From GAS188 sp035949255 (GTDB taxonomy: Bacteria > Pseudomonadota > Alphaproteobacteria > Rhizobiales > Beijerinckiaceae), in assembly GCA_035949255.1 (NCBI GenBank), contig DASZIL010000020.1:30820-94819 (forward strand): a stretch of DNA of 64,000 bases, given 5' to 3'. The position numbers and the translations under genes are program-made. Of this stretch, positions 26,302-35,044 are shown one piece after another. The notes under the pieces were generated by a model that was given only the letters and a program-made list of their open reading frames with translations, made no database searches and was not told where the DNA came from. Numbering within the stretch: position 1 is the stretch's first letter; every line of letters begins with the position of its first letter.

Positions 26302-27303
26302 ATGTATACGCAAGGCTTGAACAGCATCGAGTCGCACTCAACCTCCCCGGCCGATGCCGAGCGCGAGGCGCGTTTCCAGGCGCGCATCGACGCGGATGAA
26401 AAGATCGAGCCGAATGATTGGATGCCCGCGGCTTATCGGCGCACGCTCGTGCGCCAAATCTCCCAGCATGCTCATTCCGAGATCGTCGGCATGCTGCCCG
26501 AAGGCAATTGGCTCACGAGAGCGCCCACGTTGAGGCGCAAAGCTGCCCTTCTCGCCAAGGTGCAGGATGAAGGCGGCCACGGCCTTTACCTTTACGCCGC
26601 CGCCGAGACGCTCGACGTCACGCGCGAGGAGTTGGTCGAGCAGCTTCTTTCCGGCAAGGCGAAATATTCCTCGATCTTCAACTACCCGACGCTCACCTGG
26701 GCCGATATCGGCGCCATCGGCTGGCTCGTCGACGGCGCGGCGATCATGAATCAGATCCCGCTCTGCCGCTGCAGCTTCGGTCCCTATGCGCGCGCCATGA
26801 TCCGCATCTGCAAGGAAGAGAGCTTTCATCAGCGCCAGGGCTACGAGATCATGTCGACGCTGGCGCGCGGAACGCCGGAACAGAAGGCGATGGCGCAAGG
26901 CGCGCTCGATCGCTGGTGGTGGCCTTCCCTCATGATGTTCGGACCGTCCGACAAGGAGAGCCAGCATTCCGACACGTCGATGCGATGGAAGATCAAGCGC
27001 TTCTCGAACGATGACCTGCGGCAGAAATTCGTGGATGCGACCGTGCCGCAAGGCCATGCCTTGGGCCTCGTCTTCCCGGACCGGCAATTGAAGTGGGATG
27101 AGGCCACGAGGCATTTCGATTTCGGCCCGATCGATTGGGAAGAATTCCGCCAGGTGGTTGCCGGCAACGGGCCCTGCTCCAAGGACCGTATGCGTGCGCA
27201 GCGCAAGGCTCACGCGGAGGGCGCCTGGGTGCGCGAGGCGGCGCTGGCGCATGCGGCAAAGCGTCGGGCGCACGAAGAGGTAGCGAAGCTCGCCGCGGAA
27301 TGA
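26302..27303 (+). CDS. paaA: 1,2-phenylacetyl-CoA epoxidase subunit PaaA
   Basis: PaaA is the catalytic di-iron subunit of the PaaABCE complex that epoxidises the ring of phenylacetyl-CoA. The protein has 333 residues. Its two ExxH iron-binding motifs are visible at E90-x2-H93 (DEGGH) and E173-x2-H176 (EESFH). Other PaaA features are IVGMLPEGNWLTRAPTLRRK and YPTLTWADIGAIGWLVDGAA. AGGAA lies 6 bp before the ATG at 26302; a TTG one codon upstream is less likely. paaB follows, but paaC, paaD and paaE are absent from the window. Confidence 0.95.
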   Translation: MYTQGLNSIESHSTSPADAEREARFQARIDADEKIEPNDWMPAAYRRTLVRQISQHAHSEIVGMLPEGNWLTRAPTLRRKAALLAKVQDEGGHGLYLYAAAETLDVTREELVEQLLSGKAKYSSIFNYPTLTWADIGAIGWLVDGAAIMNQIPLCRCSFGPYARAMIRICKEESFHQRQGYEIMSTLARGTPEQKAMAQGALDRWWWPSLMMFGPSDKESQHSDTSMRWKIKRFSNDDLRQKFVDATVPQGHALGLVFPDRQLKWDEATRHFDFGPIDWEEFRQVVAGNGPCSKDRMRAQRKAHAEGAWVREAALAHAAKRRAHEEVAKLAAE

Positions 27304-27381
27304 GAATTTGGCACGAGCCTTTTTCGTTTGAACTTACCGGCGTGCGCTTCGCTTTGCCGCCGCGAGCATGGGACGCTCTTC

Positions 27382-27669
27382 ATGACCGAAGCGAATTGGC
27401 CGCTCTTTGAAGTTTTCATCCGCTCGCGCGGCGGCATGAGTCATCGACATGTCGGCTCGCTGCATGCGGTCGATGCGGAGATGGCGTTGCAGAATGCGCG
27501 CGATGTCTATACGCGCCGGGGCGAAGGATTGTCGATCTGGGTCGTTCCCTCGAGCGCCATCAAGGCCTCCGATCCGGGCGATAAGGACATGCTTTTCGAG
27601 CCGGCAACCTCAAAAATCTACCGGCATCCCACATTTTACGAGGTGCCCGAGGATGTCGGGCATATGTGA
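27382..27669 (+). CDS. paaB: 1,2-phenylacetyl-CoA epoxidase subunit PaaB
   Basis: PaaB is the small structural subunit of the phenylacetyl-CoA epoxidase. The 95-residue product has WPLFEVFIRSRGGMSHRHVGS, ALQNARDVYTRRGEGLSIWVVP and a C-terminal KIYRHPTFYEVPEDVGHM, all hallmarks of the family. The start at 27382 is 78 bp after paaA. Downstream, where paaC would be expected, comes a VapBC module with its own promoter. Confidence 0.95.
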   Translation: MTEANWPLFEVFIRSRGGMSHRHVGSLHAVDAEMALQNARDVYTRRGEGLSIWVVPSSAIKASDPGDKDMLFEPATSKIYRHPTFYEVPEDVGHM

Positions 27670-27794
27670 GGGGCGCGCGTCGGCGACCCATTCACCCCTT
27701 CTACCCATCTGAACTTCCCCGTGATGAAGAAGTGCTGGCGAACCCGGTCGATCACGGGGGGAACCATATCTACTCGGTAGGTGGCGAAAGCACT

Positions 27795-27823
27795 TTGACA
27801 TGTGTTCCACATGTTTCTATGTT
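27795..27823 (+). promoter_or_regulatory. VapBC promoter overlapped by a palindromic operator
   Basis: TTGACA (27795-27800), a 17-bp spacer and TATGTT (27818-27823) form a near-consensus promoter. A perfect inverted repeat, ACATGTG-TTC-CACATGT (27798-27814), covers the spacer and the end of the -35 box, as expected for autorepression by the ribbon-helix-helix antitoxin. Confidence 0.75.
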
Positions 27824-27838
27824 TTACGCATGGGAACG

Positions 27839-28060
27839 ATGATCCAAATCCGCAATGTCCCGGACACATTGCATCGACGGCTCAAATCGCGCGCTGCGTT
27901 GGCCGGCATGTCGTTGTCTGACTATCTGCTCAGCGAGATTCGTCAGGTCGCAGAACGGCCGACGCTCGATGAGCTGCGGGCGCGATTGCACAGCCGCACG
28001 AAAACAGCCCCCTCACTGGCACCCGTAGAAGCGGTTCGCGCGGAGCGCGATCGCGCGTGA
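27839..28060 (+). CDS. vapB: Ribbon-helix-helix antitoxin, VapB/FitA type
   Basis: The antitoxin of a type II module has about 73 residues from ATG 27839. Its N-terminal MIQIRNVPDTLHRRLKSRAA and GMSLSDYLLSEI form the DNA-binding ribbon-helix-helix fold of FitA-like antitoxins, and the polar C-terminus should wrap the toxin. Two ATGs compete: 27830, close to the predicted transcription start and so nearly leaderless, and 27839, with GGGAA just upstream. Its stop overlaps the GTG start of the toxin gene (GTGA). The palindrome over the promoter is its probable operator. Confidence 0.88.
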   Translation: MIQIRNVPDTLHRRLKSRAALAGMSLSDYLLSEIRQVAERPTLDELRARLHSRTKTAPSLAPVEAVRAERDRA

Positions 28061-28449
28061 TCGTCGTCGACGCCTCGGCTCTGCTTGAAGCACTTCTCCG
28101 CACGCCAGCAGCCATCGCCGTGGAAAGCCGGCTGTTCGCCCCTCGTCAAACACTCCACGCCCCTCATTTGCTCGATGTTGAAGTCGCGCAAGTGCTTCGG
28201 CGTTATACGGCAAAGGGCGAAATCGACCGCGAGCGCGGCCATATGGCCCTCGCCGACTTGGCAGATTTTCCCCTGCGGCGATATCCACACGATTTTCTTT
28301 TGCCGCGAATTTGGGATTTGCGGAACAACATGACGGCCTATGATGCCGCCTATGTCGCGCTAGCCGAGGCGCTCGACGCCCCGCTACTGACGCGCGACCG
28401 GCGCTTGGCCGCCGCTGCCGGATATCATGCACAGATCGAATTGCTGTAA
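28057..28449 (+). CDS. vapC: PIN-domain ribonuclease toxin VapC
   Basis: This 130-residue PIN-domain toxin is predicted to cleave RNA, in studied cases often tRNA. The four acidic catalytic residues are all present: D5 (IVVDASALLE), E42 (LDVEVAQVL), D96 (TAYDAAYVALAE) and D114 (LTRDRRLA). It therefore looks intact and active. It starts with GTG overlapping the antitoxin stop by 4 bp, which couples translation. Confidence 0.92.
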   Translation: MIVVDASALLEALLRTPAAIAVESRLFAPRQTLHAPHLLDVEVAQVLRRYTAKGEIDRERGHMALADLADFPLRRYPHDFLLPRIWDLRNNMTAYDAAYVALAEALDAPLLTRDRRLAAAAGYHAQIELL

Positions 28450-28644
28450 TGCTGTCATGCATCAGGATGGCGGGTGGCGCCCGTCACTATATTCACGAGC
28501 ACGGAAAAGGCGAGCGACGCTCGAGGGTTTCCGCGTAGCAATCGCGCCAATATCGCGCCATCGAGGTCATCCGGCGGGGCCTTGGCGGCCTTCGCCAAAA
28601 ACGCATTCTGTGCTAGTCTATAGGCGGGGTATTGGAGTGAGGCT

Positions 28645-31272
28645 TTGCAAGAGCCGTCTGCGCAATCCACGCCCGTGACGCCGGCCCCGGCCGACGGCAC
28701 TCCTGAACGCGGCCTGTCGCGCCTCTCGCTGCGTGCCGGCTTTGCGCTCTGGTGGGAGCGCCTCTGGCCGGCTCTCGTGCCGCCTCTTGGCATCGTGGCG
28801 CTTTTCGTCGCGGCCTCATGGCTCGGCGCCTTCGCGATCTTGCCTTCATCGGCACGGCTTGTGGCTTTGGCGGCTTTTGCCGCCGCGGGCTTAGCGTCGC
28901 TTATACCGCTCGCCCGCATCGCTCCGCCCGGCCCCGTCGAGAGGCTTCGCCGGATCGACCGCGATTCGAACGCGAAGCATGGGCTCGCGAGCGCTTGGGC
29001 CGATCACCTCGGCGCGGGCAAGGCGGATGGCGCCACGCGCCTGCTTTGGGAGGCGCATCGCCGGCGCTTGAGGAGCGCGCTTTCAGGCGCGCGGGTCACC
29101 TGGCCGCGCCCCGGGATGGTCGCGCGCGACCGCTATGCCTTGCGGACGGCGCCGCTCCTGATCTTGGCCGCCGCCTATTTCGCGGCCGGTCCCGATCGCC
29201 TGGAAAAGGTTGCGGCGGCGCTCGATCCACGCGCTTCCGGGCCTTCGGTCGAGGGCCGTATCGATGGCTGGATCGACCCGCCGACCTATACGCGCATGCC
29301 GCCTCTGGTGATCGACTTCGCCAAGTCGCAGGACGGGGAGCTCGAGCTGCGGGCCCCTGTCGGCTCAACCTTGGTGCTGCGTTGGCCGGAGGGCTCGGGC
29401 GTCGCGGCACAACCGACGCCGGCGCTCAAGCCGCAGCAGCAGACGACCGCTTCGGCCGGAGTGAGCGAGACGCGCTGGCGGATCACCGGTGACGGCGCCG
29501 TCACGGTCACCGGGGGCCCGCGTGAAACGCGCCTGTCGATCGCCTCGATCCCAAACGAGCCGCCGACCATCCGTATTCTCGGCGAGCCGAAGACCAATAT
29601 TCGCGGCACGGTCACCTTGAGCTACGAAGGCTCGGACGAATACGGCATCGCCTCGGTCGAGACGCGCTTCGCCGAGCCGCGCTGGCATGGGCAGCCGATG
29701 GCGAACGGCCATCCTCTTGTGGATCCGCCGATGGCCAATCTGCCCCCGCCGTCGAACCGGCCCGGCGCGCCGCCGTCGCGCGACACCTTCGATCTCTCCT
29801 CCCATCCTTGGGCGGGCGCGGATGTGACGCTTCGCCTTTTCGCGAAGGATGAGGCGGGGCTCGAGGGCATGAGCGACCCGGTGAGCCTAATGCTGCCGGC
29901 CCACCCGTTCACCAAGCCGCTAGCGCGCGCGCTCGTCGAGCAGCGCCGCAAGCTCGCGCTCGACGCCGACAGCCGTTCGCAGGTGCTCGAAGCGCTTTAC
30001 GCGCTGATGATCGCTCCGGAAAAATTCATGCCGGAAGCCGGCATCTACATCAGCCTGAGATCGATCGCCCAGAGCCTGTCCTCGGCCGTGAATGACGACC
30101 AGCTTCGCGACGTCGTCGCCAATTTATGGGAGCTCGCGCTCGTCATCGAAGGCAGTGGCCCGACGCGGGCGCTCGACGCGCTGCGCGCCGCTGAGAACGC
30201 CTTGAAGGACGCGCTCGCCAACGGCGCCTCGAAGGAGGAGATCGAGCAGCGCATGGCCGAGCTTCGCCAGGCGCTCGATCGCTATGTCCGCGAGCTTGCG
30301 GAGCGGGCGAAGGAGAATCCCAATTCGCGTCAGGCCGACCGCAACATGAAAATCCTGAGCGAGCGCGACCTGCAGTCGCTGCTCGATAAGCTCGGCGAGA
30401 TGGCGAAGAACGGCGAACGCGACCGCGCTCAGCGCATGCTCGATCAGCTCAAGGATTTCCTCGACAATCTGCAAACCGCGGAAGGCGAGCAGGATAGCGC
30501 GGACGATCAGCAAATGAGCCAGGAAGAGCAGGCGCTCGACGAGATGAGCGAGCTTCTGCGCAAGGAGCTGGAGCTCAGGGACGATACGCAATCGGCCGAT
30601 CGTCAGCACCAGTCCGGCAAGCAGCCGGGCCAACGGCAGGGCCAGCAGAAGCAGGGCCAAGGTCAAGGACAGCAGGATCAGCAAGATCAGCAGGGGCAGG
30701 GAGGCCAGGATCAGGCGCAGCAGGGACAAGGCCAGGGCGATGGCCTCGGCGGCCTCTCGGAGCGCCAGCAGCGGCTTCGCGAGCGCCTTCAGGAGCTCGG
30801 CCGCAAGCTCGGCAAGATGGGCTCGGACGAGGCAACGAAGAACCTCGGCGATGCCGGCCGTGAGATGAAGGATGCCGAAGGCGCGCTCGGCGAGGGAGAT
30901 GCGGCGGGCGCCACGGGGTCCGAGGGCCGCGCCATCGATGCGATGCGCAAGGGCATGAACGCGCTGAACGACCAGCTCGCCCAGCAGCAACAGCAGCAAG
31001 GTGGCCAGCAAGGCCAGGATGGGCGCGGGCGCGGCCGTTCACGCATGGTGCGCGGCGGCGTCGATCCGCTCGGTCGGGGCGTCGACCGAGCCGAGGACGA
31101 AGAGGGAGCTGATGACCAGGATAATGGTCCGGCTTACGGAAGGAATGGCCTGCAAGGCAATGTCGCCGAAAGGGCGCGCGAAATCCTCCAAGAGCTGCGC
31201 CGCCGTCTCGGCGACACCTCACGTGCGCAAGACGAGCTCGACTATATCGAGCGCTTGCTGAAGGCGCCGTAA
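28645..31272 (+). CDS. TIGR02302 / DUF4175 family membrane protein
   Basis: The 875-residue protein belongs to the TIGR02302 family of alphaproteobacterial membrane proteins of unknown function. Hydrophobic segments lie near residues 45-65, 70-92 and 165-180. They are followed by an extracytoplasmic region with beta-rich and proline-rich parts (PPTYTRMPPLVIDF), a helical region, and a strikingly Gln/Gly-rich stretch at about 649-702. The C-terminus, AREILQELRRRLGDTSR, is conserved in the family. The start appears to be TTG at 28645, preceded by GGAGTGAGG; no ATG is available nearby. In many relatives this gene sits beside lysA. Confidence 0.88.
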   Translation: MQEPSAQSTPVTPAPADGTPERGLSRLSLRAGFALWWERLWPALVPPLGIVALFVAASWLGAFAILPSSARLVALAAFAAAGLASLIPLARIAPPGPVERLRRIDRDSNAKHGLASAWADHLGAGKADGATRLLWEAHRRRLRSALSGARVTWPRPGMVARDRYALRTAPLLILAAAYFAAGPDRLEKVAAALDPRASGPSVEGRIDGWIDPPTYTRMPPLVIDFAKSQDGELELRAPVGSTLVLRWPEGSGVAAQPTPALKPQQQTTASAGVSETRWRITGDGAVTVTGGPRETRLSIASIPNEPPTIRILGEPKTNIRGTVTLSYEGSDEYGIASVETRFAEPRWHGQPMANGHPLVDPPMANLPPPSNRPGAPPSRDTFDLSSHPWAGADVTLRLFAKDEAGLEGMSDPVSLMLPAHPFTKPLARALVEQRRKLALDADSRSQVLEALYALMIAPEKFMPEAGIYISLRSIAQSLSSAVNDDQLRDVVANLWELALVIEGSGPTRALDALRAAENALKDALANGASKEEIEQRMAELRQALDRYVRELAERAKENPNSRQADRNMKILSERDLQSLLDKLGEMAKNGERDRAQRMLDQLKDFLDNLQTAEGEQDSADDQQMSQEEQALDEMSELLRKELELRDDTQSADRQHQSGKQPGQRQGQQKQGQGQGQQDQQDQQGQGGQDQAQQGQGQGDGLGGLSERQQRLRERLQELGRKLGKMGSDEATKNLGDAGREMKDAEGALGEGDAAGATGSEGRAIDAMRKGMNALNDQLAQQQQQQGGQQGQDGRGRGRSRMVRGGVDPLGRGVDRAEDEEGADDQDNGPAYGRNGLQGNVAERAREILQELRRRLGDTSRAQDELDYIERLLKAP

Positions 31273-31492
31273 CGCTTCGAGGCCTTTTCTGCGCTGGCTC
31301 AGGCGGTCACAAGCGCACGCTTGAAAAGCAAAACCGCTCCATGTACCTCGGTCTTTGGGCCTCGGTTCATGACTCGCTGTCCAGAGCCTGGCTGTATTTC
31401 CACTCATAGGATAGGTGCTTTCCGTGGCAAGCAGACGCGGACTGATCTTTGCCGCAATGCCGCGCCTGCAATAGGTGCGGGGAAAGCTTCGC

Positions 31493-32200
31493 ATGCTCGA
31501 ACAGGAATTTGATCGCTTCGCGCAAGAGTATGAGCAGCTTCACGCGAGCGTGCTGACGGCGAGCGGTGAAGGCCCTGCCTTTTTCGCAGCCTATAAGCCC
31601 GCCGATATGCGCCGGCATCTCGCGGCGGCGGGGGTATCGCGCGGTCCCCTGACGCTTCTCGATTTCGGCTGTGGCGTTGGCGGCTCGCTGCCGCATCTGC
31701 GTCGCGAATTTCCGTATGCCGAGCTGATCGGCGCCGACGTGTCGCGCAAGAGCCTCGACATCGCCGAACGCCGATATCCGGGCCTTGCGAGGCTCATCGG
31801 CTTGAACGAAACGGGCGCGATGCCCTTGCCGGAAGCGAGCGCCGATGTCGTCTTCTCTGCTTGCGTTTTTCATCATATTCCAGAGGCGGAGCATCACCGC
31901 ATCCTTTGCGATCTTCATCGCGTGACGAAGCCCGGCGGCTCGTTGTTCATCTTTGAGCACAATCCTTTGAACCCCCTCACGCGCCGCGTCGTGGATGCTT
32001 GCGCCTTCGACGAGAACGCAGTGCTCATCGGCGCAACGGCGCTGAGAATGCGCATCCTGGCGGCAGGTTTTCAGGATGCGAAGATTTGCTATCGCATCTT
32101 CTTCCCCCATGCGCTGAAATGGCTGCGGCCGCTCGAAAACGCGCTCACCTGGTGCCCGCTCGGGGCGCAATATTACGTCGCGGCACGCCGAGCTGCCTGA
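31493..32200 (+). CDS. Class I SAM-dependent methyltransferase
   Basis: The 235-residue protein has the Rossmann methyltransferase core: LLDFGCGVGGSLPHL (motif I), LIGADVSRKSLD (acidic end of beta-2), ADVVFSACVFHHIP and LHRVTKPGGSLFIFEHNPLN. The substrate is unknown. GGGGAAAG precedes the ATG at 31493. It converges on the CDP-sugar operon with only 48 bp between ends. It could methylate a sugar or lipid product of that operon, but this is only proximity. Confidence 0.85.
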   Translation: MLEQEFDRFAQEYEQLHASVLTASGEGPAFFAAYKPADMRRHLAAAGVSRGPLTLLDFGCGVGGSLPHLRREFPYAELIGADVSRKSLDIAERRYPGLARLIGLNETGAMPLPEASADVVFSACVFHHIPEAEHHRILCDLHRVTKPGGSLFIFEHNPLNPLTRRVVDACAFDENAVLIGATALRMRILAAGFQDAKICYRIFFPHALKWLRPLENALTWCPLGAQYYVAARRAA

Positions 32201-32248
32201 GAGAGCAGGGCGGCGAACGCCAAGCTCGTTGCCTACCCCAATCGACGC

Positions 32249-33022
32249 TCAGGACCAGGTTTTCCACGGCGCGCGGTTTTGCGCCCACAGCTCCTCGAGG
32301 AGGCGCTTCTCGCGCAAGGTATCGACCGGCTGCCAGAAGCCGTGGTGGCGAAACGCGGCAAGCTCGTTGCGCTTCGCGAGCTGCTCCAACGGCTCGCGCT
32401 CCCATACAGTCTCATCGCCCTCGATGAGCTCCATCACCGGGGGCTCGAGCACGAAGAAGCCGCCGTTGATCCAACCGATCTCGTCCTGCGGCTTCTCGCG
32501 GAATGCCGACACCGTCCCATCCTCGGAAAGCTCGAGGACGCCGAAGCGGCCCGGAGGCTGCACGGCGGTCACAGTCGCCGGCTTGCCGTGCTTGCGGTGA
32601 AATTCGACGAGCTTGCGTAAATCGATATCGGCGACGCCGTCGCCATAGGTCATGATGAAAGTTGTTTCGCCGAGGAAGGGCCGCACGCGCTTGAGGCGCC
32701 CGCCGGTCATCGTGTTGATGCCGGTATCGATGAGGGTGACGCGCCAGTCCTCCGTGACGCGGTTGAAGAAATCGACCTTGCCGGTGCCGAAATCATAGGT
32801 GACGTCGCTTCGGTGAAGCGCGTAATTCGAGAAATATTCCTTGATGTAATATCCCATGTAGCCGAGGCAGATGACGAAATCGTTGAAGCCCTGGCTGCTG
32901 CAATTCTTCATGATGTGGAGCAGCAGAGGCAGGCCGCCGATTTCGATCATCGGCTTCGGCCTCACCCCGGTTTCCTCGCTCAGCCTCGTGCCGAATCCGC
33001 CGGCGAGCAATACGACTTTCAT
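32249..33022 (-). CDS. rfbF: Glucose-1-phosphate cytidylyltransferase
   Basis: RfbF activates glucose-1-phosphate with CTP to CDP-glucose, the entry to CDP-deoxysugars. The 257-residue protein has the nucleotidyltransferase signature LAGGFGTRLSEET with RPKPMIEIGG, MTYGDGVADID for metal and sugar binding, and FREKPQDEIGWINGGFFVLEP, which are diagnostic of the family. It is the last gene of the four-gene operon, 26 bp after the glycosyltransferase gene. Confidence 0.96.
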   Translation of the reverse strand: MKVVLLAGGFGTRLSEETGVRPKPMIEIGGLPLLLHIMKNCSSQGFNDFVICLGYMGYYIKEYFSNYALHRSDVTYDFGTGKVDFFNRVTEDWRVTLIDTGINTMTGGRLKRVRPFLGETTFIMTYGDGVADIDLRKLVEFHRKHGKPATVTAVQPPGRFGVLELSEDGTVSAFREKPQDEIGWINGGFFVLEPPVMELIEGDETVWEREPLEQLAKRNELAAFRHHGFWQPVDTLREKRLLEELWAQNRAPWKTWS

Positions 33023-33048
33023 GAGGGAGCTCCGGCTTAAGTCCGGCG

Positions 33049-34092
33049 TCAGCCGCCGGAGGCTTTCTGAGGAGGGTCGAGACGCGTCACCTTGGCGTCG
33101 ATCGCCGCGATCGGCGACGTCTCGCTCGCGCCTGTCTCGCCCGCCTCCGCGCCGTGGTCGATGACATCATCGATAATGACGAGCGGCATGGGTTTCACGT
33201 TCTTGAAAATTCGGCCGATATATTCTCCGATGATTCCAAGGAGAAGGGCGTTGAGGCCGATCGAGAAGAGAACGAGCACGCTGAGGCTCGCCCAGCCTTC
33301 CGGCCAATCCGCGCCGAAGCTCCGGGCGATGAGGAAATAGAGGGCGCCCAAGAAGGCCAAGCCGCACATCACGAAACCGACCGCCGTCGCAAGGCGCAAG
33401 GGGACGATCGAGTGATGCAGGATGCCGTCGAGCGCAAGACCGACGAGGCGCCAAAAGCCGAATTTGCTGCTGCCGCGCTGTCGCACGGCCCGGTCATACG
33501 GAATGCCGATCTGTCGAAAGCCCATGGCCGCGATGAGCCCTCTCAGATAGGGCTGCTGATCGCGCACATGGCGAAGCTCCTCGATCACGCGCCGATCGAT
33601 CAAGCGGAAATCGCCCGCGTCATGCGGCAACGGGTCCTCGCTCAAGGCGTCGATCAGGCGGTAGAAGAGGCGTCGCGTTCCGAAGAGAAGCGCATTTTCC
33701 TCGGGCCGATTGCCGCGGATGCCATAGACGACCTCATATCCTTCCTCCCACCGGCGCAGGAATTCGACGATGAGCTCGGGAGGGTCTTGCAGATCACAAT
33801 CAAGTTGAACGGCGGCGTCGCCGCGCGCATTCACGTAATTCGCGAGGATGGAACGCTGGAAGCCGAAATTACGCGAGAAGCGGATGGCGCGCACCCGCCT
33901 GTCTTCGAGCGCCAAGGCGGCGAGCCGCTCGAAAGTCCTGTCCTCGCTACGGTTGTCGGTGAACAGGATTTCGTAATCGTAACGATCCTCGAGCTTTGCC
34001 ATCACCGCCCGCACACGCTCGCAGAGCGGACGGACATTGTCCTCCTCGTTATAGACGGGAACGCAAATGCTGATCAGCTTGCGCGAGGTCAT
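33049..34092 (-). CDS. Family 2 glycosyltransferase, polyprenyl-phosphate type (GtrB/ArnC-like)
   Basis: The 347-residue protein has an N-terminal GT-A domain (ISICVPVYNEEDNV, FTDNRSEDRT and QLDCDLQDPPE with the DxD-type metal site) and QRGSSKFGFWRL. Two transmembrane helices follow near residues 230-255 and 265-295 (AVGFVMCGLAFLGALYFLIA, then LFSIGLNALLLGIIGEYIG). This layout is that of GtrB, ArnC and dolichyl-phosphate sugar synthases, which move a nucleotide sugar onto a polyprenyl phosphate. Here the donor is probably the operon's CDP-deoxysugar. The start ATG 34092 is 4 bp after the epimerase gene stop. Confidence 0.9.
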   Translation of the reverse strand: MTSRKLISICVPVYNEEDNVRPLCERVRAVMAKLEDRYDYEILFTDNRSEDRTFERLAALALEDRRVRAIRFSRNFGFQRSILANYVNARGDAAVQLDCDLQDPPELIVEFLRRWEEGYEVVYGIRGNRPEENALLFGTRRLFYRLIDALSEDPLPHDAGDFRLIDRRVIEELRHVRDQQPYLRGLIAAMGFRQIGIPYDRAVRQRGSSKFGFWRLVGLALDGILHHSIVPLRLATAVGFVMCGLAFLGALYFLIARSFGADWPEGWASLSVLVLFSIGLNALLLGIIGEYIGRIFKNVKPMPLVIIDDVIDHGAEAGETGASETSPIAAIDAKVTRLDPPQKASGG

Positions 34093-34096
34093 CGGA

Positions 34097-35044
34097 TCAC
34101 CGTTCCGCCATGCTGGAAGCGCGCCGCTCGTGGTCGAGCGCCTGCAAGGTGAGCGCCACGCCGTCATTCAAGCCGATTGAGTGCCGGAAACCGCCGGCAT
34201 GCGCAAGGAGGGAACCGTCTCCCACCATCCACATCTGCTCGTCGGGTCGCGGCACTCGTGCCCCGAAGTCGAGGAGCTTCGGCGGCGCGCCCATTTGGCG
34301 GGCGACTTCCTCGGCCATGGCGCGCACGGTGACGGGCTCGCCCGTGCACAGATTGAACGGGCCGAGCCGTCCCTCGAGGGCGATCTCGGCCGCGCGCAGA
34401 AGGCCTTTCGCCGCGTCTTCGACATAGAGAAGGTCGCGCCATTGCAGGCCGGCGGTGAGATCGACGCGCTCGCCCCGGGAAAGACGATCATGCAAATAGG
34501 GCAGGAGGCGATGCGGCGCCTCTCCGGGTCCGAAAACGCCGAAGAGCCGGACCCACTGAAAGGGCAATCCGAGCGAGCGCGCGAGAGCCGCGCCCCATCG
34601 TCCTCCCGCTGCTTTCGAGGCGCCGTAGAGGTCGCTCGCATCGAGTGGGTGGCTTTCGCGGATGCGCTCGGCCCTCGCCACGGGCCCATATTCGGAGCAG
34701 GAGCCGGCGTAAACGAAGGCGCCTGCTCCCATCGACGCCGCGGCTTCGACCCAAGTGCGCGTTGCCACGACATTCGTTTCGAACATTTGCGCGCGATCGC
34801 GATCCTGCGGGCGAACGCCGTAAGCCGCGCAATGGAAGACGACATCGACGGCCTCGTCGTGGAGCGCCTCGGCGATCATCCCCGCGCTCACCGCCTCGAG
34901 CCTGACCTGCCGCTCGGCCGGCGGAAGCGTGGAGGCCGGGCGTCCCAGCGCAACGACGCGCTTGCCGCATTTGCGCAAATGCGCGACGAGCGCACCGCCG
35001 ATGAAGCCGCTGGCTCCGGTGACGAGCGCGGTCGCGAAGCTCAT
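34097..35044 (-). CDS. NAD-dependent epimerase/dehydratase, probable CDP-4-keto-6-deoxysugar reductase
   Basis: This is an extended SDR of 315 residues from ATG 35044. VTGASGFIGGALVAHL binds the nucleotide, and the catalytic site is the Ser/Tyr/Lys set in YAGSCSEYG and YGASKAAGG. Following rfbG, it most likely reduces or epimerises the 4-keto-6-deoxy intermediate, as CDP-abequose or CDP-paratose synthases do; the exact product cannot be told. Its start overlaps the rfbG stop by 4 bp. No rfbH (3-dehydratase) is in the operon, so the end product should keep its 3-OH. Confidence 0.85.
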   Translation of the reverse strand: MSFATALVTGASGFIGGALVAHLRKCGKRVVALGRPASTLPPAERQVRLEAVSAGMIAEALHDEAVDVVFHCAAYGVRPQDRDRAQMFETNVVATRTWVEAAASMGAGAFVYAGSCSEYGPVARAERIRESHPLDASDLYGASKAAGGRWGAALARSLGLPFQWVRLFGVFGPGEAPHRLLPYLHDRLSRGERVDLTAGLQWRDLLYVEDAAKGLLRAAEIALEGRLGPFNLCTGEPVTVRAMAEEVARQMGAPPKLLDFGARVPRPDEQMWMVGDGSLLAHAGGFRHSIGLNDGVALTLQALDHERRASSMAER

